NCBI RefSeq assembly: GCF_009604405.1
Contig: NZ_WEGK01000005.1
Location: 124,001-188,000 of the forward strand
DNA: 64,000 nt
Origin: Nocardia macrotermitis
GTDB taxonomy: Bacteria; Actinomycetota; Actinomycetes; Mycobacteriales; Mycobacteriaceae
Direction of reading: 5' to 3'
The notes under the pieces are model-generated. The model ran no database searches. It saw nothing but the letters and a program-made list of their open reading frames with translations, and was not told the origin of the DNA. Positions 45,922 through 54,967 of the stretch are shown piece after piece. The translations under genes were made by a program, and so were the position numbers. Positions within the stretch are counted from its first letter, which is position 1; each line of letters starts with the position of its first letter.

Positions 45922-47133
45922 ATGGGACTGCGTAATCGGGGAGCCGCGCCGACGCGGCGGCCGACGGTGTGGACACCGGAGCTGCTGGCGAAGGTCGAAT
46001 GGCGTCGGCGCGCGGCCGCGGAACCCTTTCGCGGACTTGGCACTTCGGATGGCGTGGTGCCCGGATTGTTCCCGCTGCGCAGCACCGGCGTCGACGTCGA
46101 ACGCCCCCGGCGCGCGGCACAGGATTATCTCGCCGCGCTCACGCCGGAACAATTGGCCGAGGGGCGTTTCACCATGCGTGATGTGTCCTGGCGGCACTGG
46201 AACAATGGCGCTCGCTATTTCCTGCGGCACGGGGTGTGCCTGGAGGAACTCGACGAGACCACCCGCGATCTGGTGCTGGAGATCCTGCGCCGCAGCCTCA
46301 GTGCGGCCGGATACGCACAGGTCATCGACCTGATGCACCTGAATCTCACGATCGGCGAGATGCGTGACGAGGTCGATCTGCTGAACGAATGGCTGTACTG
46401 GTTCAGCATTTACGGGGAGCCGGAGAAGGGCGGTCCGTGGGGCTGGCAACTCGACGGGCATCACGTCAATGTCAACTGCGTCTTCGTCGGCGATCAGATG
46501 GTGCTCACGCCGAGTTTCCTCGGGGCCGAACCGGTGCTCGCGGAGTCCGGAAAGTACGCGGGCACACGCGCTTTCGGGCGCGAGGAGGTCGTCGGCCGGA
46601 ATCTGTTCGCCAGCCTGGACGAGCAGCAGCGCAAGGCCGCGACCATTGCCGAGGACCTGCCGCCGGAACTGTTCGTCGGCGCGTTCCGGGACAATTTCGA
46701 GCTGAACTATTCGGGTCTGCCGTTCGGGGAGTTGACCGCCGAACAACATGTGATCGCGCGGGATCTGTTGGGGCTGTACATCAATCGGGCCAACGACGGA
46801 CACGCCGCGGTGCGAATGGACGAGGTGCTGGCCCGCGAATCGGACACGCATTTCGCCTGGGCCGGTGATGCGAACGGGGTCTTCTACTACCGCATCCACA
46901 GTCCGGTGATCCTCGTCGAATTCGAGCACATGGCCGGGGTGATGTTCGACAACGACACCCCGACGCGGCGGCACATCCACACCATCGTGCGTACGCCCAA
47001 CGGCAACGACTACGGCGTCGACCTGCTGCGGCAGCATCACGAGCGGCATCGGCACGGCCCCGACGGGCACGAGCCGCACGACCATGCGCCGCACGGACAT
47101 TCGCATTCGCACACGCACGGCCCACACGCCTGA
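45922..47133 (+). CDS. DUF3500 protein with His-rich C-terminal tail
   Basis: The 403-aa protein belongs to the DUF3500 family as far as I can recognise it: YLAALTPEQLAEGRFTMRDV, MHLNLTIGEMRDEVDLLNEW, WGWQLDGHHVNVNCVFVGDQ, MVLTPSFLGAEP and a C-terminal EFEHMAGVMFDNDTPTRRHI. It has no signal peptide. From about residue 370 it becomes a His/Gly/Asp tail with some 16 histidines in about 33 residues, a typical Ni/Co/Zn-binding extension. Function is unknown. Its position inside an ABC import operon with a PhtD-like protein suggests enzymatic processing of the imported acid. ATG 45922 follows AAGGAGA. Confidence 0.72.
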   Translation: MGLRNRGAAPTRRPTVWTPELLAKVEWRRRAAAEPFRGLGTSDGVVPGLFPLRSTGVDVERPRRAAQDYLAALTPEQLAEGRFTMRDVSWRHWNNGARYFLRHGVCLEELDETTRDLVLEILRRSLSAAGYAQVIDLMHLNLTIGEMRDEVDLLNEWLYWFSIYGEPEKGGPWGWQLDGHHVNVNCVFVGDQMVLTPSFLGAEPVLAESGKYAGTRAFGREEVVGRNLFASLDEQQRKAATIAEDLPPELFVGAFRDNFELNYSGLPFGELTAEQHVIARDLLGLYINRANDGHAAVRMDEVLARESDTHFAWAGDANGVFYYRIHSPVILVEFEHMAGVMFDNDTPTRRHIHTIVRTPNGNDYGVDLLRQHHERHRHGPDGHEPHDHAPHGHSHSHTHGPHA

Positions 47134-47169
47134 AACGCGCATTCCCAGACTTATCCACGTGGAGGAACA

Positions 47170-48048
47170 ATGAAATTGGTAACGGGCCGTGACGATCTCG
47201 CGGCCGCGGCGGAGAAGGCGGCCGCTGCGGCCGGTGCACCGCTGGAGCGGCTCGCGGTGAAACCGGTGCACAAGGCGTCGCGCGGATTCCTCAACGGCGG
47301 TTCGCCCGAGGTCTGTGAATTGGCCATCGTGACGCTGTTGCAGGCGGTCGCCTACCGCAAACCCGTTGTGCTGCTGCCGATCACCACATTGACCCGGTTC
47401 CAGCACCAGACCCTGGTGACGTGCGGGGAGCTGACGGTCGGGGATATCGAGGGCCGTAGCGTCGGCATCCGGTCCTGGAGCCAGACCACCGGGGTGTGGA
47501 TGCGCGGATTCCTGTCCCAGCAGTACGGCGTCGACCTGCGCAAGGTGAACTGGATCGTGTACGAGGGCGGGCACGTCGACGAATACACCGATCCGGAATG
47601 GGTGAGCCGCGCACCGGCGGGGGAGAAATTGCAGCAGGACTTCCTCGACGGCCGTCTCGATTTCGGGATCATGGGTAACGAACTGCCGAAGGACGATCGC
47701 ATTCGCACCGTCGTGCCCGACGCGCTCGATGTCGCCGCACAATGGGCGGCGGACAAGGGTTTCGCTCCGGTCAATCACGTGATGGGCGTGAGTGTCGCTG
47801 CGGCACGGGTCAATTCGGCGTCGATCTGCGCGATCTACGACGGCATGCGCGACGCCGTCGAGGAAAGCTCGGCATCCGGTGCGGCGCAACGTGATTCGGC
47901 GGGCTTCGAGGCGCTGCGCGGGCCGATCTCCGCAGCCGCGGACTTCGCGTTCGAACAGCAAGTGCTGCCCCGGCGGGTCGACTTCGACGAGCTGGTCTCC
48001 CAGTCGTGTGACGCCCTCGGCGTATCACCCGCGCGTCTCGGTGGCTGA
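47170..48048 (+). CDS. PhtD-like protein, third copy
   Basis: The 292-aa protein keeps the family order SPEVCELAIVTLLQAV, VLLPITTLTRFQHQTLV, VGDIEGRSVGIRSWSQTTGV and WMRGFLSQQYGVDLRKVNWI, but is the most divergent of the three and lacks the first beta-strand region (LGNYxxxxxL). No signal peptide is present. As an SBP-fold protein inside an ABC operon that already has a lipoprotein receptor, it is more likely an enzyme or intracellular binder than the transport receptor. ATG 47170 follows GGAGGA. The lipoprotein gene begins 5 bp after its stop. Confidence 0.7.
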   Translation: MKLVTGRDDLAAAAEKAAAAAGAPLERLAVKPVHKASRGFLNGGSPEVCELAIVTLLQAVAYRKPVVLLPITTLTRFQHQTLVTCGELTVGDIEGRSVGIRSWSQTTGVWMRGFLSQQYGVDLRKVNWIVYEGGHVDEYTDPEWVSRAPAGEKLQQDFLDGRLDFGIMGNELPKDDRIRTVVPDALDVAAQWAADKGFAPVNHVMGVSVAAARVNSASICAIYDGMRDAVEESSASGAAQRDSAGFEALRGPISAAADFAFEQQVLPRRVDFDELVSQSCDALGVSPARLGG

Positions 48049-48053
48049 TTCGG

Positions 48054-49079
48054 ATGCGTAATTCATTGGTACCCAGGCGCATTCGGATCGGCGTGCTCGC
48101 GGCGATCGCGCTGCTCGGTGCGACGCTGGTGACCGCGTGCGGTTCGGACGACGCCGACGGGCTCACGAAGATCTCCATCGGCGTCGGCGGCAGTATCTTC
48201 GACACCCAGCTGCATGTGGCCGACGCCAAAGGCTTCTTCCGGGCCGCGGGCCTGAAGGTCGATTTCGTCTCGCTCACCGCCTCGATCGGTTCTGCTGCGC
48301 TGGAATCGGATTCGGTGCAGTTCTACAACGACAGCCCGACCGGCTTCCTGACCGCCGTCGGCCGCAAGATCCCCGAGATCGGGGTCTCGATGAACGCGGT
48401 CGGCAATCCGATCGGCCTGATCGTCAGCAAGAGATTCGCCCAGGCGCACCACCTCACCGAGCAGACCCCGCCCGCGACGGTGGCCAAGGCGCTGATCGGT
48501 TCCACCGGCGGCGCGAGTTCGTCCACCACCAAGGGCCAGGCCGGAATCTTCCTGCGCGCCTACGGTGTTTCGCCCACCAGCCCGCGCTGGGTGATGCTGC
48601 CGAGCCCGGCCGCGGACAAGGCCGCACTCAACAACAATCAGATCGACTGGTTCGTCACCTCGGAGCCGATTCCGCTGGCGGTGCAGGCGGCCGGTGACGG
48701 TGTGGTCGTCGCGACGCCGGAAACCGTTCCGGCATGGTCGATTCCGCAGACCGGATACGGCCAGATCGTGGTGGCCCGGCAGAGTTACGTGCAGTCGCAC
48801 ACCGATATCACCCGGAAATTCGTCGGTGCGATCGAGCAGGCCACGAAATACATGCGCGGCCACGAGGACGAATCGCTGAATATCGCGAAGCAGACATTGA
48901 CGGGCATCCCGGACGCGGTGTTGCTGCGCAGTCTGCGGCAGGTGGATTGGCCCCAGAGCACGTCCATGAACGATTCCGGCTGGAAGACCACCATGGCATT
49001 CCTCAATGCCGAGGGTGCGCTGCCCAAGGGCACCAAGCTCACCCACGCCCACTGGACCAACGAATATCTGCCGCACTGA
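48054..49079 (+). CDS. ABC importer substrate-binding lipoprotein
   Basis: The 341-aa protein has a lipoprotein signal (IRIGVLAAIALLGATLVTAC, Cys29) and an NMT1/SsuA-like receptor domain (TKISIGVGGSIFDTQLHVAD, AKGFFRAAGLKVDFVSL, DSVQFYNDSPTGFL). It should capture an anionic organic substrate and deliver it to the permease encoded next. It shares only fold-level resemblance with the receptor at 40727. ATG 48054 is 5 bp after the PhtD-like stop. Confidence 0.87.
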   Translation: MRNSLVPRRIRIGVLAAIALLGATLVTACGSDDADGLTKISIGVGGSIFDTQLHVADAKGFFRAAGLKVDFVSLTASIGSAALESDSVQFYNDSPTGFLTAVGRKIPEIGVSMNAVGNPIGLIVSKRFAQAHHLTEQTPPATVAKALIGSTGGASSSTTKGQAGIFLRAYGVSPTSPRWVMLPSPAADKAALNNNQIDWFVTSEPIPLAVQAAGDGVVVATPETVPAWSIPQTGYGQIVVARQSYVQSHTDITRKFVGAIEQATKYMRGHEDESLNIAKQTLTGIPDAVLLRSLRQVDWPQSTSMNDSGWKTTMAFLNAEGALPKGTKLTHAHWTNEYLPH

Positions 49080-49108
49080 CGTTCAGGGTGGACCCGGAAG
49101 GAACCGAA

Positions 49109-49972
49109 ATGGTAACCGCGGAGAATATCGAACAGCAGACCGGAAAGGTCGCGACCGCGGCCCCGGCGCGGAAGAAGGTGAAGAGCACCGGGCTGAGCAA
49201 TGCCGCGATCATCGCCCTGCGCATTCTCGTGATCGTCGCCTTCCTGGCCGTCTGGCAGCTGGTGAGCGGGCCGCTGATCCCGGATTACGCGATCAGCAAA
49301 CCGACCGAGGTGGCGACGTCACTGTGGAAGGTGCTGGGCTCCGCGGCGGGCTGGATCGATATCTGGGCAACGACTTTCGAGGTGGTGGTCGGTTTCGGGC
49401 TGGGTATCGCCCTGGGCGCCGTGCTCGGGTTGCTGCTGGGCACCTTCACCACCGCGGGCCGGGTGCTGGAACCGCTGATGGCCGCGATCAACGGAATTCC
49501 CAAGATCGCGCTCGCCCCGCTGTTCATGCTGTTCTTCGGCATCGGGGCCTGGTCCAAGATCACGATCGCGGCCATGGGGGTGGCGTTCGTGATGTTCTAC
49601 AACATCTATCTGGGCCTGCGGCAGATCGATCGTGAACTCGTGCAGGGAATTCAGATGATGGGCGGGCGCGGTCGTCACACGCTGTTCTACGTGACCATTC
49701 CGACGTTGGCGTCACCGTTCTTCGCGGCGCTCAAGGCGGGTGGCCCGCTGGCCATTCTGGGTGTCATCGGCGGGGAATTCATCGCCTCGTCGAAGGGGGT
49801 CGGGCACGAATTGTTCAATTCCGCGATGGCGCTGGATGCCGCCGGGGAATTCGCCGGGCTGATCATCCTGGTGGTGATGACCTTGATCCTGAACGGATTC
49901 CTCGGTCAACTCGACGCGTACGCGCTCAGACGTCTCGGCCTGGGTGTGCGGCGTCCCGCGCAACGTAGCTGA
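49109..49972 (+). CDS. ABC importer permease (SsuC/TauC type)
   Basis: The 287-aa protein has six predicted membrane helices. A first helix at IALRILVIVAFLAVWQLVSG is followed by the periplasmic IPDYAISKPTEVATSLW, GLGIALGAVLGLLLGT, NGIPKIALAPLFMLFFGIG, the cytoplasmic EAA loop around LVQGIQMMGGRGRHTLFYV, and C-terminal GGPLAILGVIGGEFIAS. It pairs with the ATPase at 45078. ATG 49109 follows GGAAGGAACC. It closes the operon and converges with the DUF2461 gene 19 bp away. Confidence 0.9.
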   Translation: MVTAENIEQQTGKVATAAPARKKVKSTGLSNAAIIALRILVIVAFLAVWQLVSGPLIPDYAISKPTEVATSLWKVLGSAAGWIDIWATTFEVVVGFGLGIALGAVLGLLLGTFTTAGRVLEPLMAAINGIPKIALAPLFMLFFGIGAWSKITIAAMGVAFVMFYNIYLGLRQIDRELVQGIQMMGGRGRHTLFYVTIPTLASPFFAALKAGGPLAILGVIGGEFIASSKGVGHELFNSAMALDAAGEFAGLIILVVMTLILNGFLGQLDAYALRRLGLGVRRPAQRS

Positions 49973-49991
49973 GCGGAAACTCCCGCAGCAC

Positions 49992-50624
49992 TCAACCGAC
50001 CACGGCCGCAAGCCATTCCACGACCGGGCGCATCGTCTCCCAGGATCCGCGGATATGTTTTGCGGCACGTGGCGTTTCCAGCCAGTTGGGTGCGCCGAAC
50101 TCCCGGCTGACCACCAGCGACCGATGCCGCAGCAGGTCGATGCGCGGGTGGTCGGCCGGATAACCCTTGGGCCGGGTCTTGAGCCGGTCGCCGCCGACGG
50201 TGAATCCGGCGGCGGTCGCGGCGGCCAGGATCGTTTCCAGTTCGCTCCCGCGGACCTCGTCGTCGATGGTGGCGCGCAGTCGCGAAAGTTGTTCGGGGGA
50301 GGCCGAATACAGTCCGCCCGCGACGAAAAGCCCTGCGGCCCCGATCTGTACGTACCAACCCGCGCCCGGCGCCACGTGCGCCACCGCGCCCTGGTGATTC
50401 TTGTACGGCGTCTTGTCCTTCGAGAATCGCACATCGCGGTAGGGGCGGAAGATCTTGGCCGGGCCGAAATCGTCTTCCAACTGGGCCACCAGCGCCGTCA
50501 TCGGCTCGCGGATAGCGGAATCGTAGACGTCTTTGTGTGCGGTCCAGAACGCCTTCGAATTGTCGGCTTCCAGATCCTCGTAGAAGTCGAGTCCAGCCAG
50601 CGGGAACCCGATGAAACGGCTCAT
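49992..50624 (-). CDS. DUF2461 family protein
   Basis: The 210-aa protein fits the TIGR02453/DUF2461 family: FYEDLEADNSKAFWTAHKDV, FGPAKIFRPYRDVRFSKDKT, PYKNHQGA, GAAGLFVAGGLYSASPEQL and RLKTRPKGYPADHP. The family is widespread in bacteria and has no established function. ATG is the complement of 50622-50624. It may be cotranscribed with the DUF4190 gene directly upstream (9-bp gap). Confidence 0.85.
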   Translation of the reverse strand: MSRFIGFPLAGLDFYEDLEADNSKAFWTAHKDVYDSAIREPMTALVAQLEDDFGPAKIFRPYRDVRFSKDKTPYKNHQGAVAHVAPGAGWYVQIGAAGLFVAGGLYSASPEQLSRLRATIDDEVRGSELETILAAATAAGFTVGGDRLKTRPKGYPADHPRIDLLRHRSLVVSREFGAPNWLETPRAAKHIRGSWETMRPVVEWLAAVVG

Positions 50625-50633
50625 CGTCCCAAC

Positions 50634-51023
50634 CTAGCGCGGCCCGTCCAGGGTCAGATCCCGCGGGGCGAAATGGTAGACGGCCAGACTCAACACCGTC
50701 GCCGCCACCGAGGTCACCGCGGCCCACCTACCGAGCCGTTCGCCCCGCACATGCCCCACCACGCCCAGGATCACCCCGATCGGCCCGAGCAGCCACAGAC
50801 ACGACAGCAGCGCGAGCCCCGCGCAGACGAACGCGATCGCGGAAAACAACCCCGCCACCGGATGCAGCGGCGAGGAGGGCGGATCATCCTGCGGCGGAAC
50901 GGGATCCGGCCCCGGACACCGCCAGCTTCCGGCGGCGTCGTCCGCGGGCGAGCCCGGCCGCTCGGGTCGATGGCCCCCCGGATACTGCCAACTGGCGTCG
51001 GGATTGTCGGATTCCGGTCCCAC
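50634..51023 (-). CDS. DUF4190-like small membrane protein
   Basis: The 129-aa product has a Pro/Asp/Gly-rich cytoplasmic N-terminus of about 55 residues and two hydrophobic helices (VAGLFSAIAFVCAGLALLSC, then LWLLGPIGVILGVVGHVRG) followed by a third, AAVTSVAATVLSLAVYHF. The GPIGVILGVVGH region is typical of DUF4190 proteins in actinobacteria. Function is unknown. Confidence 0.65.
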   Translation of the reverse strand: MGPESDNPDASWQYPGGHRPERPGSPADDAAGSWRCPGPDPVPPQDDPPSSPLHPVAGLFSAIAFVCAGLALLSCLWLLGPIGVILGVVGHVRGERLGRWAAVTSVAATVLSLAVYHFAPRDLTLDGPR

Positions 51024-51101
51024 GCCGCATCCCCTCGCTATCGGTGAAAAGCCTGCACCGTAGGGGTACCACGCCGACGCGTTCCGCGCGCGGCGATCGG
51101 C

Positions 51102-51422
51102 TCAGTCGCCCGGTTCGTCCACGACCTCCATCGCGGCGAGCTCCGCCGGCCGATCATCCTCGGCCCGCTCCTCGTCCCGATGCCGCCGCCGAGTCCACGA
51201 CTGCTCCAGATCCCGGGAAATCCCCAACCGCCCCCCATCCTCGTGATACCCGATCACCAGATCCCCCGGCGGATCACTGATATACCGCTCATACTCCCGA
51301 ACCTCGTCGGCCTGCTCGTCATCCCCGAGGTCGTAATCGAGATCCGGTTCGGCCTCGTCGATGTCCAGCACCTCGTCCACCAGCGGATCCCGCTCTTCGT
51401 CCGATCCCGATGCCGTGGTCAC
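51102..51422 (-). CDS. Uncharacterised acidic actinobacterial protein
   Basis: The product is about 106 aa from GTG 51422, with AGAGG upstream; an ATG eight codons earlier is possible. It is very acidic in its first half (DEVLDIDEAEPDLDYDLGDD), then has REYERYISDPPGDLVIGYHE and a more basic ISRDLEQSWTRRRHRDEERA segment. No domain or membrane segment is recognisable. Base composition and codon use match the neighbours, so it looks like a genuine lineage-specific gene. Confidence 0.6.
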   Translation of the reverse strand: MTTASGSDEERDPLVDEVLDIDEAEPDLDYDLGDDEQADEVREYERYISDPPGDLVIGYHEDGGRLGISRDLEQSWTRRRHRDEERAEDDRPAELAAMEVVDEPGD

Positions 51423-51633
51423 AACATCACCACCTCTCCACCACAACCGCGCCGTTGCCGATCAGCCCCAACCTACCGCCGATCCAGCGAAGAGAGAATG
51501 CACAAACCACCAGCGTTACCGAAGTGCGGACACCAAGACCGCCCAGAAGACAACTATTCCCCTATCCCCCGATGCCGCAGGCGAGCCCCCCACGAACCGT
51601 GAGATGCAACGCTCCACCAACCCCCTCGTGACG

Positions 51634-51830
51634 TGCCCAGCGGCGAATCGTCTCCGTCCCGCTGGAAATCGCCCGCGAAGCGAAAGGCTCAGTAAGCGCA
51701 CTCCAAGGGTTTTCGGCGCGGCTCGTCGTTCAGCCCTCGAAGCGCATGGCCGGAGGCCGAGTCTCGAGGGGTGAACGACGAGCCACACGGGCGCCGAAAA
51801 CCCGCCGGAGCGAAGCGGAGGCCAAAAATA
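51634..51830. repeat. Dispersed long-palindrome repeat, copy 2
   Basis: This is almost identical to 3357-3546, including the left flank CAGCGGCGAATCGTCTCCGT and the right flank CCGGAGCGAAGCGGAGG. The inverted repeat occupies 51708-51802 with complete outer arms GGGTTTTCGGCGC and GCGCCGAAAACCC. It starts about 5 bp beyond the prs stop, so both copies in the window abut the 3' ends of minus-strand genes. The 204 bp between it and the acidic-protein gene show nothing. Confidence 0.85.
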
Positions 51831-51835
51831 CAGCC

Positions 51836-52816
51836 TCAAGCGTTGCCGTTGAACAGGCCGGTCACCGACCCGTTCTCGAAAACCTCACGAATGGTGCGGG
51901 CCAGCAGCGGCGCGATGGACAGCACTGTCAGCGACGGGAACTTCTTGTCCTCGGTGATCGGCAGCGTGTTGGTGACGATCACTTCCTTCGCACCACAGGA
52001 CGACAGCCGCTCGGCGGCCGGGTGCGAGAGCACGCCGTGGGTGGCCGCGATGACGACGTCGCCGGCGCCGGCCTCACGCAGCACGCGCACGGCCTCGGCG
52101 ATGGTGCCACCGGTGTCGATCATGTCGTCGATCAGGATGCAGGTGCGGCCCTCGACGTCACCGACCGGGCGATGCGACTTGACCTGGTTGGGCACCAACG
52201 GATCACGGGTCTTGTGGATGAACGCGACCGGCGCGCCGCTGAGCGAATCGGCCCACTTCTCGGCGACCTTCACGCGGCCCGCGTCGGGGGAGACCACGGT
52301 GACGTTATCGGTCGAGTAGTGCGTCCGCACGTACTCCGAGAGCTGCACCAGCGCGTGCATGTGGTCCACCGGCCCGTCGAAGAAGCCCTGGATCTGGTCG
52401 GTGTGCAGGTCGACGGTGATGATCCGGTCCGCGCCCGCGGTCTTGAGCATGTCGGCGACCAGGCGCGCGGAGATGGGCTCGCGGCCGCGGTGCTTCTTGT
52501 CCTGCCGGGCGTACGGGTAGAAGGGCAGCACCGAGGTGATCCGCTTGGCCGACCCGCGCTTGAGCGCGTCGATCATGATTAGGTGCTCCATCAACCACTC
52601 GTTCAACGGAGCCGGAAAGCTTTGCAGCACAAAGGCATCCGAGCCACGCACGGATTCCTCGTACCGGACGAAGATCTCGCCGTTGGCGAAGTCGCGCGCC
52701 GTTTGCGGAGTGATGGAGACGTCCAGCTCCTTCGCGACCTGCTCGGCCAACTCGGGGTGAGCGCGCCCCGAGAACAGCATCAGGTTCTTCTGGTTATCGG
52801 TCGAGAACGCGGTCAC
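51836..52816 (-). CDS. prs: Ribose-phosphate pyrophosphokinase
   Basis: The 326-aa enzyme makes PRPP from ribose 5-phosphate and ATP for nucleotide, histidine and NAD synthesis, and for mycobacterial-type arabinogalactan precursors. [60 protein letters not shown] and the PRPP loop [13 protein letters not shown] are all present. The start GTG 52816 overlaps the glmU stop (GTGA). The palindromic repeat follows its stop. In mycobacteria lpqT and rplY would come next, but not here. Confidence 0.96.
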   Translation of the reverse strand: MTAFSTDNQKNLMLFSGRAHPELAEQVAKELDVSITPQTARDFANGEIFVRYEESVRGSDAFVLQSFPAPLNEWLMEHLIMIDALKRGSAKRITSVLPFYPYARQDKKHRGREPISARLVADMLKTAGADRIITVDLHTDQIQGFFDGPVDHMHALVQLSEYVRTHYSTDNVTVVSPDAGRVKVAEKWADSLSGAPVAFIHKTRDPLVPNQVKSHRPVGDVEGRTCILIDDMIDTGGTIAEAVRVLREAGAGDVVIAATHGVLSHPAAERLSSCGAKEVIVTNTLPITEDKKFPSLTVLSIAPLLARTIREVFENGSVTGLFNGNA

Positions 52817-54303
52817 TCTGTGTTGCCATCCTTTTGCTCGGTTGCTTGACTCGCTGTGTCTGCGGCCTCGAGTGCCTCGGCCGCGGCCTGTGCTGACGCG
52901 GTCCCTGGACGTTTCCGCTGCACCCAACCCTCGATATTGCGCTGCGCACCGCCCGAGACGGCCAGCGCGCCGGGCGGAACGTTGCTACGCAGCACAGTAC
53001 CCGCCGCCGTATACGCCCCGTCACCCACCGTGACCGGCGCGATGAACATGGTGTCGCTGCCGGTCCGGACGTGCGAGCCGATCGTGGTGTGGTGCTTGTG
53101 CACGCCGTCGTAGTTGACGAACACGCTGGACGCGCCGATGTTGCTGTATTCGCCGATCGTGGCGTCGCCGACGTAGGTCAGATGCGGCACCTTGGTGTGC
53201 GCGCCGATCGAGGCGTTCTTGGTCTCCACGAATGCTCCGAGCTTGCCGGAGCCGCCGACGATGGTGCCGGGCCGCAGGTAGGCGAAGGGGCCGATGGTGG
53301 CCGTGGCCCCGATGGTCGCGCCCTCGCCGTGGGTGCGCACCACGCGCGCGCCGTCGCCGACGATCACGTCGGTGAGCGTGCTGTCCGGACCGACCTCGGC
53401 GTCCTCGCCGATGACGGTGTTGCCCATCAGCTGCACCCCGGGCCGCAGCACCGCGTCGCGGCCGATCCGCACGCTCGCGTCCACCCAGGTACTGGCCGGA
53501 TCGATGACGGTGACCCCGGCGCGCATGTGCCGCTCCAGGATGTAGCGGTTCAGCGTGCGCGCCGCCGCGGCCATCTGCACCCGGTCGTTGACGCCGGTGA
53601 CCTTGTTCGCGTCGATCAGCCGCGCGCCGTGCACCGGATGCCCGGCCTCGCGCGCGAGTTTCAGCACATCGGTCAGGTACAGCTCGTGCTGTGCGTTGGC
53701 GGTGGTCAACCGGCCGATCATGACCCGCAGCACGGTCGCGTCGAAGACGTACACGCCCGAGTTGACCTCGGTGAGCGCGGCCTGTTCGGGGGTGGCGTCG
53801 GCGTGTTCGACGATCTCCAGCACCCGGCCCCGCTCGTCGCGCACGATGCGGCCGTAGCCGTTCGGGTCGTCGGGTTCGAAGGTCAGCACGGTGACCGCGG
53901 AACGTTCGGGGTAGCTGCGATGTTCGTCCAGCAGCGCGGAGAGGGTGTGCCCGTCCAGCAGCGGCACGTCCGCGGAGGTGACCAGCAGATCGCCGGTGAA
54001 GTCCGCGGGCAGCGAACCCAGGGCGCACTGCACGGCGTGCCCGGTGCCCAGCTGCTGTTCTTGAACGGCCGGGACGATCTCCCGATCCAGTTCCGCCGCA
54101 ACGGCATTCACCGCCGCGCCGACCTGTTCGCGATCGTGGCCGATGACGGCGACGAGGTAGGTCGGGTCGATCTCGTCGGCGGCGTGCAGCGCGTGCGCGA
54201 GCATGCTGCGGCCGGCCATCGAGTGCAGCACCTTGGGAGTCTTGGACCGCATTCGAGTTCCGGCTCCGGCGGCGAGAACAACGACGGCGGTCTGCTGTGG
54301 CAT
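52813..54303 (-). CDS. glmU: Bifunctional N-acetylglucosamine-1-phosphate uridyltransferase/glucosamine-1-phosphate acetyltransferase
   Basis: The 496-aa enzyme makes UDP-GlcNAc for peptidoglycan. The N-terminal pyrophosphorylase domain starts [20 protein letters not shown] and contains QLGTGHAVQ. The C-terminal left-handed beta-helix carries hexapeptide repeats and the acetyltransferase end ([33 protein letters not shown]). ATG 54303 is chosen because GGGAGAT precedes it. A C-terminal low-complexity Ala/Gln tail of about 40 residues is as in mycobacterial GlmU. It is in an operon with prs and lies just downstream of tRNA-Gln on the same strand. Confidence 0.96.
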   Translation of the reverse strand: MPQQTAVVVLAAGAGTRMRSKTPKVLHSMAGRSMLAHALHAADEIDPTYLVAVIGHDREQVGAAVNAVAAELDREIVPAVQEQQLGTGHAVQCALGSLPADFTGDLLVTSADVPLLDGHTLSALLDEHRSYPERSAVTVLTFEPDDPNGYGRIVRDERGRVLEIVEHADATPEQAALTEVNSGVYVFDATVLRVMIGRLTTANAQHELYLTDVLKLAREAGHPVHGARLIDANKVTGVNDRVQMAAAARTLNRYILERHMRAGVTVIDPASTWVDASVRIGRDAVLRPGVQLMGNTVIGEDAEVGPDSTLTDVIVGDGARVVRTHGEGATIGATATIGPFAYLRPGTIVGGSGKLGAFVETKNASIGAHTKVPHLTYVGDATIGEYSNIGASSVFVNYDGVHKHHTTIGSHVRTGSDTMFIAPVTVGDGAYTAAGTVLRSNVPPGALAVSGGAQRNIEGWVQRKRPGTASAQAAAEALEAADTASQATEQKDGNTE

Positions 54304-54413
54304 GGATCTCCCTCGGCTGGCGGCGTCAGGTGTCGTCGTCAGTATCGGATGTCTCATCGGTATCGCACTGTGGTGAGTCGGGCGCGGCCCACCATAGTCA
54401 CCGCGCTCCCGAG

Positions 54414-54484
54414 CTCCGCCGCCAGGACTCGAACCTGAACTAACTGAACCAAAATCAGTGGTGCTGCCATTACACTACGGCGGA
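54414..54484 (-). tRNA. tRNA-Gln (TTG)
   Basis: On the minus strand the acceptor TCCGCCG pairs with CGGCGGA. The anticodon arm is ACTGA-TTTTGGT-TCAGT with anticodon TTG, and the T loop is GTTCGAGTC. CCA is not encoded. The position upstream of glmU is shared with mycobacteria. The 483 bp from here to the next gene at 54968 contain no convincing gene or repeat. Confidence 0.95.
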
Positions 54485-54967
54485 TTGTCACACCGGCGGA
54501 TCTCGCGAACCCGCCGCTGCGCCACGGCATGCGCGTAGATCCTCGCACGAGGGGGGTGTCCACTGCCAGTCAGTACCGCCTCTCCGGAATTTCAGCGTGC
54601 CGTCGGGAGCCACGAAACCTGCGTTTCGGGTCGTCGGCGGGGTGCGGAAAAACTTTTGGGGGTCCTTCGGAAGTTGCCCGGGTACGTGTGAAATCGGTTG
54701 GTGCGCCGGCATCGCGCGGGGGAGCGGCCGGGGAGTCCGACGGTCGGTGCCGGGCGGTGATCGGTGCCGGGAATCGTCGCTGAGTTACCGGTGGTTCTGC
54801 GGTGGCCGGAGCGTTGCGGGAGGGGCGGGAATGGGGAAATCACACCGGAAAACGGGGCCGCGGATGTGGTCCGGAACAGTGCGCGCGACAGGGTACGCGA
54901 AAGTGCGGCGGGGCGGTCTGGAAGAGTTCTCGGCAAGTTGGACGGATGCGCAGGGAGGTGGTCGGGG

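Noticed and set aside
54414..54484. tRNA-Gln (and tRNA-fMet at 7827) as integration sites of a mobile island
   Set aside because: No duplicated tRNA 3' fragment and no integrase gene were seen near either tRNA.
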